NCBI GenBank assembly: GCA_017629985.1
Contig: JAGBWD010000011.1
Coordinates: forward strand, 1-54,431
DNA: 54,431 nucleotides
Source of the DNA: Alistipes sp.
Lineage (GTDB): Bacteria; Bacteroidota; Bacteroidia; Bacteroidales; Rikenellaceae
Direction of reading: 5' to 3'
In this document: one piece after another, positions 1 through 7,365 of the stretch
How positions within the stretch are numbered: the first letter of the stretch is position 1
Layout of the letters: the number at the start of each line of letters is the position of its first letter
Notes under the pieces: model-generated
Told to the model about the DNA's origin: nothing
Seen by the model: the letters and a program-made list of their open reading frames with translations, nothing else
Database searches by the model: none
Program-made: the position numbers and the translations under genes

Positions 1-42
1 ATTCCTGTTGCGCGTATGAGAAAGCAGATATAGTATAAATAG

Positions 43-162
43 GAGAGTGAATAAAAAGATGTAGTTTTAGGCTTGCGAAGCCCGAAAAAGCGGAGTTTAC
101 TGAGCGTAAATGAGCATTTTGAGGGCAAGCGTAACGACAAAATACACTTTTTATTCACTCTC
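43..162 (-). repeat. 120 bp palindromic dispersed repeat, copy 1
   Basis: This 120 bp unit is identical, base for base, to 18778-18897 and 33824-33943 (here reverse-complemented). Its ends are a perfect 16 bp inverted repeat (GAGAGTGAATAAAAAG), and the match continues inward with gaps to about 26 bp. Inside are two small hairpins, TTTAC/GTAAA and GGCTT/AAGCC. It lies 7 bases past the stop codon of the Sel1 gene and reads in that gene's direction, so it should form part of its 3' UTR. No protein is encoded. It could be a MITE-like element or a selected RNA structure. Confidence 0.9.
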
Positions 163-169
163 CAGATGT

Positions 170-1309
170 TTATACGTAAGGATCATATCTACCATCATCA
201 TCTATCTCTGGCTCATCCTCATCCTCATCCTCAACCATCTTGTCGTAGATGGCGATGTAGTATTTCTCTATCTCCGCGGCATAATCCGTAAACTTGCCAC
301 GTCTATACTGCTCTACTACCTCGCGCAGCATCTCCTCCGAGCCGTAGCGTATTGCACGAATTGCACACGCCTCTTTGAAGATGTCATCTGCCTCGTAATC
401 TTTGGTCTTGGCCATAGAGTATAGCCCTGCATAACAGTCGCAGTGGCCATATAGCGCACCACGTGCATACCATTTCCACGCCTTGTCGAAATCCTCCTCT
501 TGGTCATACTCACCATAACGATAGAGGTCTCCTAGAGTCTTTGCCGCAGCGCCAATACCCATCTTTGCTATAAGCTCAAGATCGTTAAGTCTTGCCTTAA
601 TAAACTCATCTCTCTCCTCGGCTGCTACATTTTCATACCTGTCGAGCAGTGCGAGTTTCTGTAGTGCGAAGCTGAAGGAGTCGTTGTGCAGGAATCCCTT
701 ATCAGTGAGATCCATGAATAACTCATGGTCTACGAGGTTGAACTTATCATCATAACATAGCGCTACCGCGGCGTATGCGTGTGCCACAATACATCCTCTC
801 TCACGCGCTTTTAAGTACCACTGCGCTGCTGCTGCGTGTCCCGATATCTCCTCTATTGCACATCCCTTTAGGTAATACCAGTCCGCAGGTGAGAATCCCG
901 CTTCTATGAAGCTGTCGATATGCTCAAGAGCTTTTTTGGGGTTGGCTTCGGTGTATAGGTCGCCATATATCATCCTTTTGGCATATCGCAGTGCTGCAAG
1001 TTCGCACCCCTCGGAGACAGCATGAAGCAACATGCTGTCGCTCTTGTGTATGTCTGCAGGAAGATTACTCTCACCGTAGCGATGCATGTACGACAGCTCC
1101 ACCTCCGCCTCAAGAGATCCGAGCGCCATTGCTTCGGTGAAAAGTGTATATGCTATGTTTGGGGACTCTGCTGTAGGCTGACACACGATGTGAAATCTGC
1201 CCAGCATAAATTTTGCATCTTTATCTCCTTCGTTGGCACGTTTTTCTATTTCGGCCATCTCCTCTGGCTCTATCCAGAATATGTTTTGAGGGTAAAAAAA
1301 TCGTCTCAT
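170..1309 (-). CDS. Sel1-like (TPR) repeat protein
   Basis: The 379-residue protein is built of alpha-helical repeats of the Sel1/TPR type. Clear units sit near residues 17-43 (NEGDKDAKFMLGRF), 54-81 (A-LGSLEAEVELSYMHRYGE) and about 255-300 (GAAAKTLGDLYRYGE, then WKWYARGALYGH). Such solenoids usually mediate protein-protein contacts; no enzyme motif is visible. There is no signal peptide, so a cytoplasmic location is expected. The C-terminus is strongly acidic (EDEDEDE), encoded by a short trinucleotide-like repeat at 211-234 that could vary by slippage. The C-terminal region resembles that of the MORN-Sel1 protein at 24978-26486, suggesting paralogues. The partner is unknown. Confidence 0.75.
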   Translation of the reverse strand: MRRFFYPQNIFWIEPEEMAEIEKRANEGDKDAKFMLGRFHIVCQPTAESPNIAYTLFTEAMALGSLEAEVELSYMHRYGESNLPADIHKSDSMLLHAVSEGCELAALRYAKRMIYGDLYTEANPKKALEHIDSFIEAGFSPADWYYLKGCAIEEISGHAAAAQWYLKARERGCIVAHAYAAVALCYDDKFNLVDHELFMDLTDKGFLHNDSFSFALQKLALLDRYENVAAEERDEFIKARLNDLELIAKMGIGAAAKTLGDLYRYGEYDQEEDFDKAWKWYARGALYGHCDCYAGLYSMAKTKDYEADDIFKEACAIRAIRYGSEEMLREVVEQYRRGKFTDYAAEIEKYYIAIYDKMVEDEDEDEPEIDDDGRYDPYV

Positions 1310-1437
1310 AGTCTCAAAGTGTTAAGTGTTAGTGAAGTTGCTGACACTATGGTCATTACAAAGTTAAGAAACTTTCAGGAAATATAATATGTTATTGTGC
1401 TAAAAAAGTTATAAATAAAAAAATATCGTGAAATATT

Positions 1438-1467
1438 TTGTATTTTGACAAAAACCATATATATTTG
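1438..1467 (+). promoter_or_regulatory. promoter of tRNA-Cys
   Basis: A TTTG about 19 bases ahead of TATATTTG (1460-1467) matches the Bacteroidetes -33/-7 consensus (TTTG, TAnnTTTG). The start of transcription would fall near 1474, about 30 bases ahead of the tRNA. Confidence 0.6.
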
Positions 1468-1505
1468 CACTCTGTAATGACATACGTGGTATGTTTTACG
1501 ACAAT

Positions 1506-1577
1506 GGTCTGATGGGCGAGTGGCTTAACCAACGGTCTGCAAAACCGTCTACAGCGGTTCGAATCCGCTTCAGACCT
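1506..1577 (+). tRNA. tRNA-Cys (anticodon GCA)
   Basis: The gene folds with a 7 bp acceptor stem (GGTCTGA/TCAGACC), an anticodon stem around CTGCAAA giving anticodon GCA, and a T arm with GGTTCGAATCC. CCA is not encoded. Its 3' end is the attachment site of the element that follows, and the last 16 bases recur at 8951-8966. The tRNA stays complete because the element restores the 3' end. Its original terminator was displaced to 8971-9002. Confidence 0.92.
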
Positions 1578-1579
1578 CA
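1564..1579 (+). other. attL core of integrative element
   Basis: The 16 bases TCCGCTTCAGACCTCA cover the 3' end of tRNA-Cys and recur exactly at 8951-8966. They bracket a 7,387 bp segment with a tyrosine integrase at the far end, the expected arrangement for integration into a tRNA 3' end. Confidence 0.88.
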
Positions 1580-1585
1580 AAATCA

Positions 1586-1630
1586 AATGGATAACAAGTT
1601 GATATACAGCGAGTTATCCATTTTTCTTTT
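1586..1630 (+). terminator. element-supplied terminator for tRNA-Cys
   Basis: A 10 bp perfect stem (AATGGATAAC at 1586-1595, GTTATCCATT at 1613-1622) with a 17-base loop is followed by TTTTTCTTTT. It lies only 9 bases after the tRNA, inside the element, and would replace the chromosomal terminator that the insertion moved to 8971-9002. Confidence 0.7.
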
Positions 1631-1647
1631 GTGTTATAGTATAGTAA

Positions 1648-1668
1648 TTGCACCCTACTTGCACCCCA
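1648..1668 (+). repeat. candidate integrase arm-type sites, left end
   Basis: Two TTGCACCC(T/C) units start 11 bases apart. The same pair, in the same orientation, is at 8815-8835 near the other end (19 of 21 positions equal). Paired direct repeats near both att cores are what arm-type binding sites of tyrosine integrases look like. The function is inferred. Confidence 0.6.
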
Positions 1669-1674
1669 CGAACA

Positions 1675-1704
1675 TAAAAACCGCCTACCCGATGGGCAAG
1701 CGGT
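1675..1704 (-). terminator. terminator ending the element's leftward operon
   Basis: On the - strand a 25-base hairpin (11 pairs with two G-T, loop ATC; positions 1704-1680) is followed by five T. It stops transcription coming from the 1961-3682 genes before it runs into tRNA-Cys. Confidence 0.7.
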
Positions 1705-1960
1705 CAGTTATGAGTATTAAGGTAGAGCAAAGATAAGTATTTTTTTGCAATCGTGCAACTCTTGGCTCTAAATCTCGCAGAACTCCGATGCCGGCAAGGG
1801 GTGCGAGGGGTAATCGGCTCGGATAGTGTAAAAGGGGTAGGTGCGACCAAAAAAAATTTTTTGTTGTGTCTTGCATCCCCTACCTTGTTTATACAAAATA
1901 GGAGTGACCTGCACGATGCAAGCCACTCCAACGGATAACAAAAACAATATGTGCGATATA
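1705..1960. other. non-coding stretch of the element
   Basis: No convincing gene is present. There are two nested short inverted repeats around 1871-1921 (CTTGCATC/GATGCAAG and GGAGTG/CACTCC), an A/T tract at 1850-1864, and on the - strand a TATCTTTG box at 1728-1735 with GTTG 20 bases upstream. The box would drive only a very short transcript into the terminator at 1675-1704. The stretch is a candidate place for a cis-acting packaging or regulatory site, but nothing proves that. Confidence 0.35.
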
Positions 1961-2596
1961 TTAAACACCTATTTTCTCTATACGCTCCTTACGCTCCGCA
2001 TCGGTCATAACATAGAGAGATAGGAAATGGTCAATCTGCTTTGCCTCATCCTCTATGCGATACAAGCAATCCTCGCCCGCAAAGTTTGTAGTCATAAAAT
2101 AGTTTCTCTGGTGTAACTGCTCGGCAACTGATAGGAGTTGCTCATATAGGCGATAAGCCTCCACTTCGTTAGGCGTAAGTGTGTATCGTCTTCGCTCCAA
2201 CATAGCATCCGCAACACTTTGAGCCACTCGCCACTCTCCGTTAGGTGTAACCTCTACCTCCGTAGCGAGGTCGAGTTTAAGACCGAACATTGCGGATGTT
2301 ACTTTGGCGATATAAGCATTGTCGCAACTCTCACGAGCCTTTGCAAGGTTATCGGCTCGTAGGTAGTGAGGGCAATTTGTGGCATCCATCCACTTCTCAC
2401 ACTCTGCCATTACCTCCTTGCGTTTCCAGTCTGCACCTCGCTGTTGGTAAGTGATAGCATCCTCGATACTCTCTTCATGCTCCGCAAGGGTTTTGCGTAT
2501 CTGCTCCAACTTTGCACAATGCTTTGCAATCTCATCCCTAACTATCTCTCGACTAATATCCGAGATATACGATAGTGTATCATTCTTTTTTGTCAT
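1961..2596 (-). CDS. hypothetical protein of the integrative element
   Basis: I do not recognise this 211-residue protein. It is mostly charged helix, with heptad-like stretches near residues 15-50 (EIVRDEIAKHCAKLEQIRKT), and no signal peptide or membrane segment. It is the last gene of the leftward operon, 18 bases after the stop of the small coiled-coil gene, and is followed by a non-coding stretch and a terminator. The position next to the TerS-like gene would suit a packaging or capsid-size helper in a satellite, but that is speculation. Confidence 0.6.
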   Translation of the reverse strand: MTKKNDTLSYISDISREIVRDEIAKHCAKLEQIRKTLAEHEESIEDAITYQQRGADWKRKEVMAECEKWMDATNCPHYLRADNLAKARESCDNAYIAKVTSAMFGLKLDLATEVEVTPNGEWRVAQSVADAMLERRRYTLTPNEVEAYRLYEQLLSVAEQLHQRNYFMTTNFAGEDCLYRIEDEAKQIDHFLSLYVMTDAERKERIEKIGV

Positions 2597-2614
2597 AGTT
2601 TCAACTTTTTAGTT

Positions 2615-2845
2615 TTATGCTTTAATTCTGCCCGACTTGATTAGCATTTCTTTCATCTCGGCAAGTTGTTTCTTAAACTCTGCCTCCTCAACCTCTACGG
2701 GTGTAGGTTGTGGCTCGGTTGGCTCATACTTCAAATCATTATACTCTGCTTTCAACTCCTCTAATTCTGCATAAAGCGGTGCTAATGCCTCTTTGCATTT
2801 CTCGGCAACAAAAGCCTTAAATGCCTCTTGTTCTGCTTGTGTCAT
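2615..2845 (-). CDS. small acidic coiled-coil protein
   Basis: The 76-residue protein has two helical stretches (residues about 3-35, ending AELEELKAEYND, and 50-75, EFKKQLAEMKEMLI) separated by a proline-rich hinge (EPTEPQPTPVEVEE). It is not recognised as a named family. The gene lies 40 bases after the TerS-like gene and 18 bases before the 211-residue gene, so it shares their operon. Small coiled-coil proteins in phages and satellites often act as adaptors or scaffolds, which is only a contextual guess. Confidence 0.6.
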   Translation of the reverse strand: MTQAEQEAFKAFVAEKCKEALAPLYAELEELKAEYNDLKYEPTEPQPTPVEVEEAEFKKQLAEMKEMLIKSGRIKA

Positions 2846-2885
2846 ATTCTTGATTTTTTATTCGTTATACATTGATTTCTTTGCT

Positions 2886-3161
2886 CTAATTCTTGATAAG
2901 ATGGTCGGGAAAGGCTACCGAGCCGTTGTCGTACATTCGCTTAAAGTTGCGTAACACGGCTTGTATTTCCCAACTGCCAACCTTTCGGCTTGCGAGAGCT
3001 GCGGCACTATTGATGTTTGCTTTGGTCGGATATGCTATAATATACGCTTGCGAGGCACTATATCCGCAACATATTAAACACGCAAACACCTTATCCTCTT
3101 GGGTTATTCTCTCGCAAAACCCTATACGAGCGTAATACTCTTTTTTCTTGTCTTTATTCAT
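2886..3161 (-). CDS. terminase small subunit-like DNA-binding protein
   Basis: In this 91-residue protein residues about 18-68 read as the helix-turn-helix of phage terminase small subunits: a hydrophobic helix (KVFACLICCGYS), then SASQAYIIAYP, SAAALASRKV and a final helix (EIQAVLRNF). That is the order seen in families where an A-T-QA-..AGY motif precedes SA...G.RLL and KI...I. TerS recognises phage DNA for packaging. No large terminase, portal or capsid gene is in the element. The start overlaps the preceding stop by 8 bases, showing tight coupling. The call rests on pattern alone; a generic helix-turn-helix regulator is the alternative. Confidence 0.5.
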   Translation of the reverse strand: MNKDKKKEYYARIGFCERITQEDKVFACLICCGYSASQAYIIAYPTKANINSAAALASRKVGSWEIQAVLRNFKRMYDNGSVAFPDHLIKN

Positions 3162-3348
3162 CGCTTAAATGTTTAGTCCTCCAAAATTTAAGTTCTTTTA
3201 CAAATCGCTTTCGAGCCTCCTCCTTATCCTTAGAGGGGTCGATATAGATAGTTGTGCGGTCATCCACTTGAACAGGTACAAAGTGGCGGTGGCGTTCTCT
3301 TATCTCCACCAACTTGGCATCCGATAATCCGCAATAATCGTTAGGCAT
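3154..3348 (-). CDS. small hypothetical protein of the element
   Basis: The protein is 64 residues from the ATG at 3348 (MPNDYCGLSD). This start makes an 8-base overlap with the preceding stop, the same overlap that the gene makes with its downstream neighbour, so it is preferred over the in-frame ATG at 3417. It contains a short beta-like segment (VQVDDRTTIYIDPSKD) and a basic C-terminal helix (RKRFVKELKFWR). No family is recognised. It is translationally coupled between the 113-residue gene and the TerS-like gene. Confidence 0.55.
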   Translation of the reverse strand: MPNDYCGLSDAKLVEIRERHRHFVPVQVDDRTTIYIDPSKDKEEARKRFVKELKFWRTKHLSDE

Positions 3349-3682
3349 TTTGCAAAGGATTAGCGTATGTGTGAACAACATCCCCGAACTCGTCTTTGCT
3401 TTCGTAGTCGGGGGCATCGACTACCACGATAGCACAAGCCTTGTTGCCGTAGAGATAAGCGAAATATACACACTTACACGCTCGGCACTCCTCTATGCCA
3501 TTGCTCGAAAGTGAAAAGCAAGGCTCATCCGCTTGCTCTGCCTTACGCTCGTAGAGCATTACGGAAAATTGCTCGTTCTCGGTAGTGGTAACATCTGCCA
3601 CACTACCCTCGATACTAACCTTTGCGACTTCGTAGCCGAGTGCATCGGTTAAGGTCTGTTTTATCAAGTCTATTTTTCTCAT
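3341..3682 (-). CDS. hypothetical protein of the element
   Basis: The 113-residue protein has a compact alpha/beta pattern: an N-terminal helix (IDLIKQTLTDALGY), strands VAKVSIEG, ADVTTTENEQFSVMLYE and CVYFAYLYGNKACAIVVVD, and several cysteines (CFSLS, ECRACKC). No known family is recognised. It starts 12 bases after the stop of the primase-like gene, so it belongs to the same transcript. Confidence 0.6.
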   Translation of the reverse strand: MRKIDLIKQTLTDALGYEVAKVSIEGSVADVTTTENEQFSVMLYERKAEQADEPCFSLSSNGIEECRACKCVYFAYLYGNKACAIVVVDAPDYESKDEFGDVVHTYANPLQNA

Positions 3683-3694
3683 TTTTACTTTTTT

Positions 3695-4561
3695 TTAATG
3701 TTTTACAATCAAATCGTTTAATCTCGGAACACCTGCCCGACTGCAAGCCGAGGCAAATACTCCTATTCCGTAGCCACTACCCGATATTGTGTGGTATGTC
3801 TTTCGTGCATCGTTCTCCCGATATTTGGGGTGGTAACGGGAAAGAGCCACAAAAACATCTTCGCCCCCTGCTCCCATAATCGACTTGACGCACGACCCGA
3901 TAGCGAGCCAGTTGCTACGCCCTTGCGTGATGTCTATGGAGTTCCGAGTAATGTAGTCCACCCCTGCCAACAAAAGCCTCTCATCGGTTGCCGTTGCAAG
4001 TCTTGGCGTATAGGTTGGTGCTACCTCTCTCGGCAACTCGTTCCACATCTCACTATCGGGGTTGAAGATTGGGGTATCGTCAAACGATGCAACACGCAAT
4101 CGGCATACATCTTTGCCACTCTCATCTACTCGATAACCTATGCCTCCGAAATACTCACTCAACGCCTTGAAATACTCCCGATGCTTGGTTGGGTCGGCAA
4201 TCTTTACAAGGGCGAACACGCCACGACCACTACACGATAGACCTGCATAGTACACAAAGGGTAATCCTCCGAGTAGGTCTTTTAGTACATCCACATCCTC
4301 GACCTTGTCCCACTCGATGCACAACACTCCGCTATGCTTAATAAGTCCCTCGCTATTCCGCACCTCAAACACGCCCGATGGAGTGTAGCAGGGCATTTGT
4401 CGCTTGGCAAGTTGGAACGCCTCCGAGCCGTAGGGCAACCCCCTTAACGCCTCGACTCTCGCCCTTACTCGCTCCGAGAAGAGGATAGTTTCAAGGGGCA
4501 AAGATCCGATGGGGGTACGGCTGTTATATATGTCTGAAAAATACGATACATTCATAGTCAT
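3695..4561 (-). CDS. primase-like protein (BT4734/VirE N-terminal domain, PriCT-type C-terminus)
   Basis: The 288-residue protein matches proteins of Bacteroidetes mobile elements that begin with a BT4734-like (VirE N-terminal) domain. The core is about residues 80-180: LCIEWDKVEDVD, then FVYYAGLSCSGRGVFALVKI, a pattern of archaeo-eukaryotic-type primase folds. The C-terminal third (GRSNWLAIGSCVKSIMG..., RYHPKYRENDARKTYHTIS) fits a PriCT domain. With the helicase gene upstream it would form a replication module. The start is the ATG at 4561, with 4555 as alternative; the longer frame to 4603 begins on a weak upstream codon inside the repeat-rich gap. Confidence 0.7.
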   Translation of the reverse strand: MTMNVSYFSDIYNSRTPIGSLPLETILFSERVRARVEALRGLPYGSEAFQLAKRQMPCYTPSGVFEVRNSEGLIKHSGVLCIEWDKVEDVDVLKDLLGGLPFVYYAGLSCSGRGVFALVKIADPTKHREYFKALSEYFGGIGYRVDESGKDVCRLRVASFDDTPIFNPDSEMWNELPREVAPTYTPRLATATDERLLLAGVDYITRNSIDITQGRSNWLAIGSCVKSIMGAGGEDVFVALSRYHPKYRENDARKTYHTISGSGYGIGVFASACSRAGVPRLNDLIVKH

Positions 4562-4603
4562 ATTGTTGTTGTTAATCAACGCCTTGCAACAGCCTCGCAA
4601 CAT

Positions 4604-4770
4604 TATAAGTGTTTGATTATCAATAAATCAACACATTCAACAATGCTTTGTGTGTTTAATTCTATATATTTTCAAGAACTTTTTAATTTTATGTGTTGAT
4701 AGTGTTGAGTGCTTAAATATCAATAACTTACAATGTTGCTACTACTGTTGATTAAGTGTTGAGGGTGTTG
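4604..4770. other. candidate replication origin with GTGTTGA iterons
   Basis: This AT-rich gap between the helicase and primase genes holds eight copies of (G/C)TGTTG(A/C) or its complement: 4628-4634 and 4637-4642 inverted, 4693-4699, 4702-4708, 4734-4739, 4745-4751, 4756-4762 and 4765-4771 direct. Neighbouring direct copies start 9 or 11 bases apart. Iterons next to replication genes are typical of origins. That this one is an origin is inference. Confidence 0.5.
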
Positions 4771-6045
4771 CTAAAATGGTGTATCCTCTTGCTCTTGGAT
4801 TATATCTTCAGTGGTCTTTCCTGCTACTAAATACCGCCTACCTTTTTTAGTTGCTCCGTTCCAATCTTTGTACTCTGTATTGAGATAGTCCATTTTCAAC
4901 TCTTTGCGTAAAGCATCGGATATTGCTCGCAAATTAGTTTCCCTTATCTCGACAGATAAATCCTTTGCCGAAAACCCAAACTCCAAACCTCCAATAGATG
5001 CGGAAGTTTCCGCAATCCACTCCTTAATGGTCTTTGCAAGGTCGGAGAGAGAATTTTCCACGACCACCGCAAGAGCATCGGTCTTAATTGCATCGTGAGA
5101 AAACCACATACGGCTTTGGTCGGGTGTTGCCATTTGCCGTGTTGCCAGTGTGTAAAGTACCGCAGGGGTTTCGGCTTGTAATCGAGCATCGAACTTGGGG
5201 ATATATTCCTCTGCCGTTAGCGGGTTTAATCGCCTAATCCAATAGCGCACGTCGAACTCGGTCGCCTTTATCAGCGTTTCGGCATTATTCGAGAGAATAA
5301 CCAACTTAACAAAAGGCTCAAAATCCACTTGTGGCTTGTATTTTTCGTTGATAGTTGCCTTTTTTGCGGTACTCATTGCCTTAATTTTGTTAAGGGTCTT
5401 TTTAGCATCGCTAATCTCCTCGAAAACCGCCACCAAAGACTTAATCCAGCCGTTAAATGTTGAGTTTAAGTCATCTTGGGTGTAAAACCCTACATTCGCT
5501 CCAAATAAGTAGGATAACGCATTGCCAAAACTGCTCTTTCCCGTGTGGTTTTCAGGCGAAACAAGACAAAGAACTGGTAGCACTTGGGTAGGGTTACGAT
5601 AAAGCAAAGTAAGGTAATCCCAACCGAGAGCCTCTTGCTCTCCAAATATGCGTTTCATCAACATATCCCACATTGGATGCTCGCCTTTGCTTGGCTCAAT
5701 TTCTAATCGGTTGTATATATTCCAACAGTTGCCTACAATCTGCTTATAGTCGGTATGGCTTGGCACTACTGCAAGAGCATCATAATATGGTGCTTGGGTT
5801 AGTGTACTATTGCCGTAACGCTCTTTTATAACCTCTCTTGTTCGACCTACAAGGGTAGTGTGGGGTCTGCCGAGTGTATCGGGGATAGTTATCAACTCCA
5901 AAACATCGTTTCCAACACGAATTATTTGCGGATGGTCTTGTTTATTTCCTTGATATTCACTATCTTTGCACAAATCAAACACTTGCCTCGCTTCTGCCCC
6001 TTGTCCGCTTTCGAGCGTATGAGGGGCTTGCTTTATCTCCTCCAT
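4771..6045 (-). CDS. P-loop primase-helicase family protein (satellite/phage-type)
   Basis: The protein is 424 residues from ATG 6045. Walker A is ENHTGKSS (lysine about residue 170), followed by a helix and LVAVFEEISDAK as a likely Walker B region, then VKLVILSNNAE, a sensor-like strand, and an arginine-rich stretch (FDVRYWIRRLNP). This is the layout of the superfamily-3 helicases found next to primases in phages, plasmids and P4-like satellites. It should unwind DNA at the element's own origin. The start at 6045 lies one base after the DUF3853 stop; the frame further upstream overlaps that gene. The next gene is the primase-like protein. Confidence 0.75.
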   Translation of the reverse strand: MEEIKQAPHTLESGQGAEARQVFDLCKDSEYQGNKQDHPQIIRVGNDVLELITIPDTLGRPHTTLVGRTREVIKERYGNSTLTQAPYYDALAVVPSHTDYKQIVGNCWNIYNRLEIEPSKGEHPMWDMLMKRIFGEQEALGWDYLTLLYRNPTQVLPVLCLVSPENHTGKSSFGNALSYLFGANVGFYTQDDLNSTFNGWIKSLVAVFEEISDAKKTLNKIKAMSTAKKATINEKYKPQVDFEPFVKLVILSNNAETLIKATEFDVRYWIRRLNPLTAEEYIPKFDARLQAETPAVLYTLATRQMATPDQSRMWFSHDAIKTDALAVVVENSLSDLAKTIKEWIAETSASIGGLEFGFSAKDLSVEIRETNLRAISDALRKELKMDYLNTEYKDWNGATKKGRRYLVAGKTTEDIIQEQEDTPF

Positions 6046-6046
6046 A

Positions 6047-6355
6047 CTATCTGCGATTACGATTAGCAAAGAGTTCCATTGCCATCCGAGCATCTACCAC
6101 GATTTTACGCCCATATTGTTTTACGGCAGGTGCAAGTACCGTGTCTTTTAACTTCTGTGCGGTTGCGTGTGATACTCCGAACATTTCCCGAATTCCAGCC
6201 AACCCATATATATATGTAGGTGTGGCTTCGGTCTTGGGTTGCTCTTGGAGCAAGTCTTTAATTTGTTGAGGCATTGCCGATGCGATTACCTCCTTGAATT
6301 GTCCAACCGTTAGCATTGCCAAAGGTGTAGCTTCTGTAAAATTGTTATATACCAT
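6047..6355 (-). CDS. DUF3853 family DNA-binding protein
   Basis: The protein is 102 residues from the ATG at 6355 (a TTG at 6364 is in frame). The C-terminal half (IYGLAGIREMFGVSHATAQKLKDTVLAPAVKQYGRKIVVDARMAME, shown with its key motif GVSHATAQKLK) reads as the excisionase-like helix-turn-helix of DUF3853, common in Bacteroidetes integrative elements. It could act as excisionase or as regulator of the replication genes that follow 1 base downstream. Upstream lie several ATCGTAA repeats, possible operators. The family assignment is from memory of the pattern. Confidence 0.7.
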   Translation of the reverse strand: MVYNNFTEATPLAMLTVGQFKEVIASAMPQQIKDLLQEQPKTEATPTYIYGLAGIREMFGVSHATAQKLKDTVLAPAVKQYGRKIVVDARMAMELFANRNRR

Positions 6356-6364
6356 CGTTTTCAA

Positions 6365-6543
6365 ATTTAATCATTAAACAATCGGGGAGCGACCCCTTTA
6401 TCTCGAATTCGATAGTACAATATTACAATCGGAAAATGCGATAAAATTTACATCGTAAAACATTATAATAAAAGCCGTGCTACGGCATATTGTAGGCACG
6501 GCTCAAAGTGAAAATCGTAATATAAATCGTAAAATCGTAAAGT
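6365..6543. promoter_or_regulatory. regulatory gap with ATCGTAA repeats and a terminator
   Basis: A hairpin AGCCGTGC...GCACGGCT (about 6472-6503) followed on the - strand by TTTTATTA ends the integrase operon. Next to it are direct repeats of ATCGTAA (three within 6510-6540, another near 6452). The repeats could be operator or excisionase sites for DUF3853. The leftward promoter of DUF3853 must lie here; a TAAATTTG box at 6362-6369 is too close to the start to be convincing. Confidence 0.45.
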
Positions 6544-7269
6544 CTATTGTGGTTTGATATTGATGTTTTTAAGTCTGCGATTATTGCATCTAATTCTATC
6601 TATTGCCTCTTCAAGCCTTTTGCATTGAAAATGCTGTTCTAAATCCACTCCAAATCGTACTTTGCAAAATTCCCTGATTTTTGTTCCATCTATACTGCCA
6701 TTACTTTCTTTATGTTGAATATCTTGCCTAAAATAATTACATAATAGCAATAATGCACATAATTCTTGCAGTTCAACAAATTTCCCTACCCATAAGCCAT
6801 TTTCAATATATCCATTTTGTATTAGTTGGCTTTCAATCTTTTTGTACTCACTTTCTAACCCACATCTTATATATTTGCTCAAATCATCTTCCTTTGTTAA
6901 TTCTGATAATCTATGATATACAAGATATTGTGGTATAAATTCAATATACCAACCTTTTATAAATCCGAATACTTCATCTTCTTTGCAATCATCGAGTAGC
7001 AATTTAGCGACCTCATCCATCATTGTGAAATTCATAGGCTCTTTACCATCTTCTCCGAAAATATAGCCGAATTTATTGTTTGCCCATTCGAAAAAGAACT
7101 TTGTATCTTTAAGCTCTTGAGTAATATCAAACATTACTTTTTTATAGTATTCTTTTTCTCCCAGTGGGTAGGCACTTGCCATTATTTTGTGAGTTGCAAT
7201 AGATTGCTCTATTGATAGCGACATCACTATTTCCGTTGTAACTACTTCGTATATTTCTCTTGCCGTCAT
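6544..7269 (-). CDS. hypothetical AT-rich cargo protein of the element
   Basis: I do not recognise this 241-residue protein. It is largely alpha-helical and charged, without signal peptide. Its C-terminal part (NGYIENGLWVGKFVELQELCALLLLCNYF...) resembles segments seen in several Bacteroidetes element-encoded proteins, where a W-G-..EL-..L pattern precedes a winged-helix-like end. By eye it is more AT-rich than its neighbours, pointing to later acquisition. It is preceded by a strong AGGAGG site 9 bases before the ATG, rare in this phylum, and is the last gene of the integrase transcript. Cargo (defence or regulation) is possible but unproven. Confidence 0.6.
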   Translation of the reverse strand: MTAREIYEVVTTEIVMSLSIEQSIATHKIMASAYPLGEKEYYKKVMFDITQELKDTKFFFEWANNKFGYIFGEDGKEPMNFTMMDEVAKLLLDDCKEDEVFGFIKGWYIEFIPQYLVYHRLSELTKEDDLSKYIRCGLESEYKKIESQLIQNGYIENGLWVGKFVELQELCALLLLCNYFRQDIQHKESNGSIDGTKIREFCKVRFGVDLEQHFQCKRLEEAIDRIRCNNRRLKNINIKPQ

Positions 7270-7287
7270 ACTCTTTGCCCTCCTATT

Positions 7288-7353
7288 TTAATAATGCTTT
7301 TGACCTAAAACTTCAGCCAAAAAGCAAAAGAAACATAATACACTAAACAACAT
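7288..7353 (-). CDS. 21-residue hydrophobic small ORF
   Basis: A tiny frame encodes MLFSVLCFFCF...QKHY, 21 residues with a hydrophobic core. It has a canonical AGGAGG 8 bases ahead of the ATG. It lies 13 bases after the integrase stop and 18 bases before the next gene, whose own leader repeats the same TAGGAGGnCAAA pattern. The strong ribosome site makes translation likely. It may be a leader peptide coupling the next gene, or a small membrane peptide or toxin. Confidence 0.4.
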   Translation of the reverse strand: MLFSVLCFFCFLAEVLGQKHY

Positions 7354-7365
7354 ACTTTTGTCCTC

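Noticed and set aside
73-291. Small protein encoded across the 120 bp repeat (also at 33527-33913)
   Set aside because: The shared peptide comes from the palindromic repeat. The frames continue into unrelated antisense sequence, and copy 2 keeps no matching full-length gene.
3349-3417. Extended N-terminus for the small gene at 3154
   Set aside because: It would lie wholly within the preceding gene; the ATG at 3348 gives the same 8-base overlap as the next junction.
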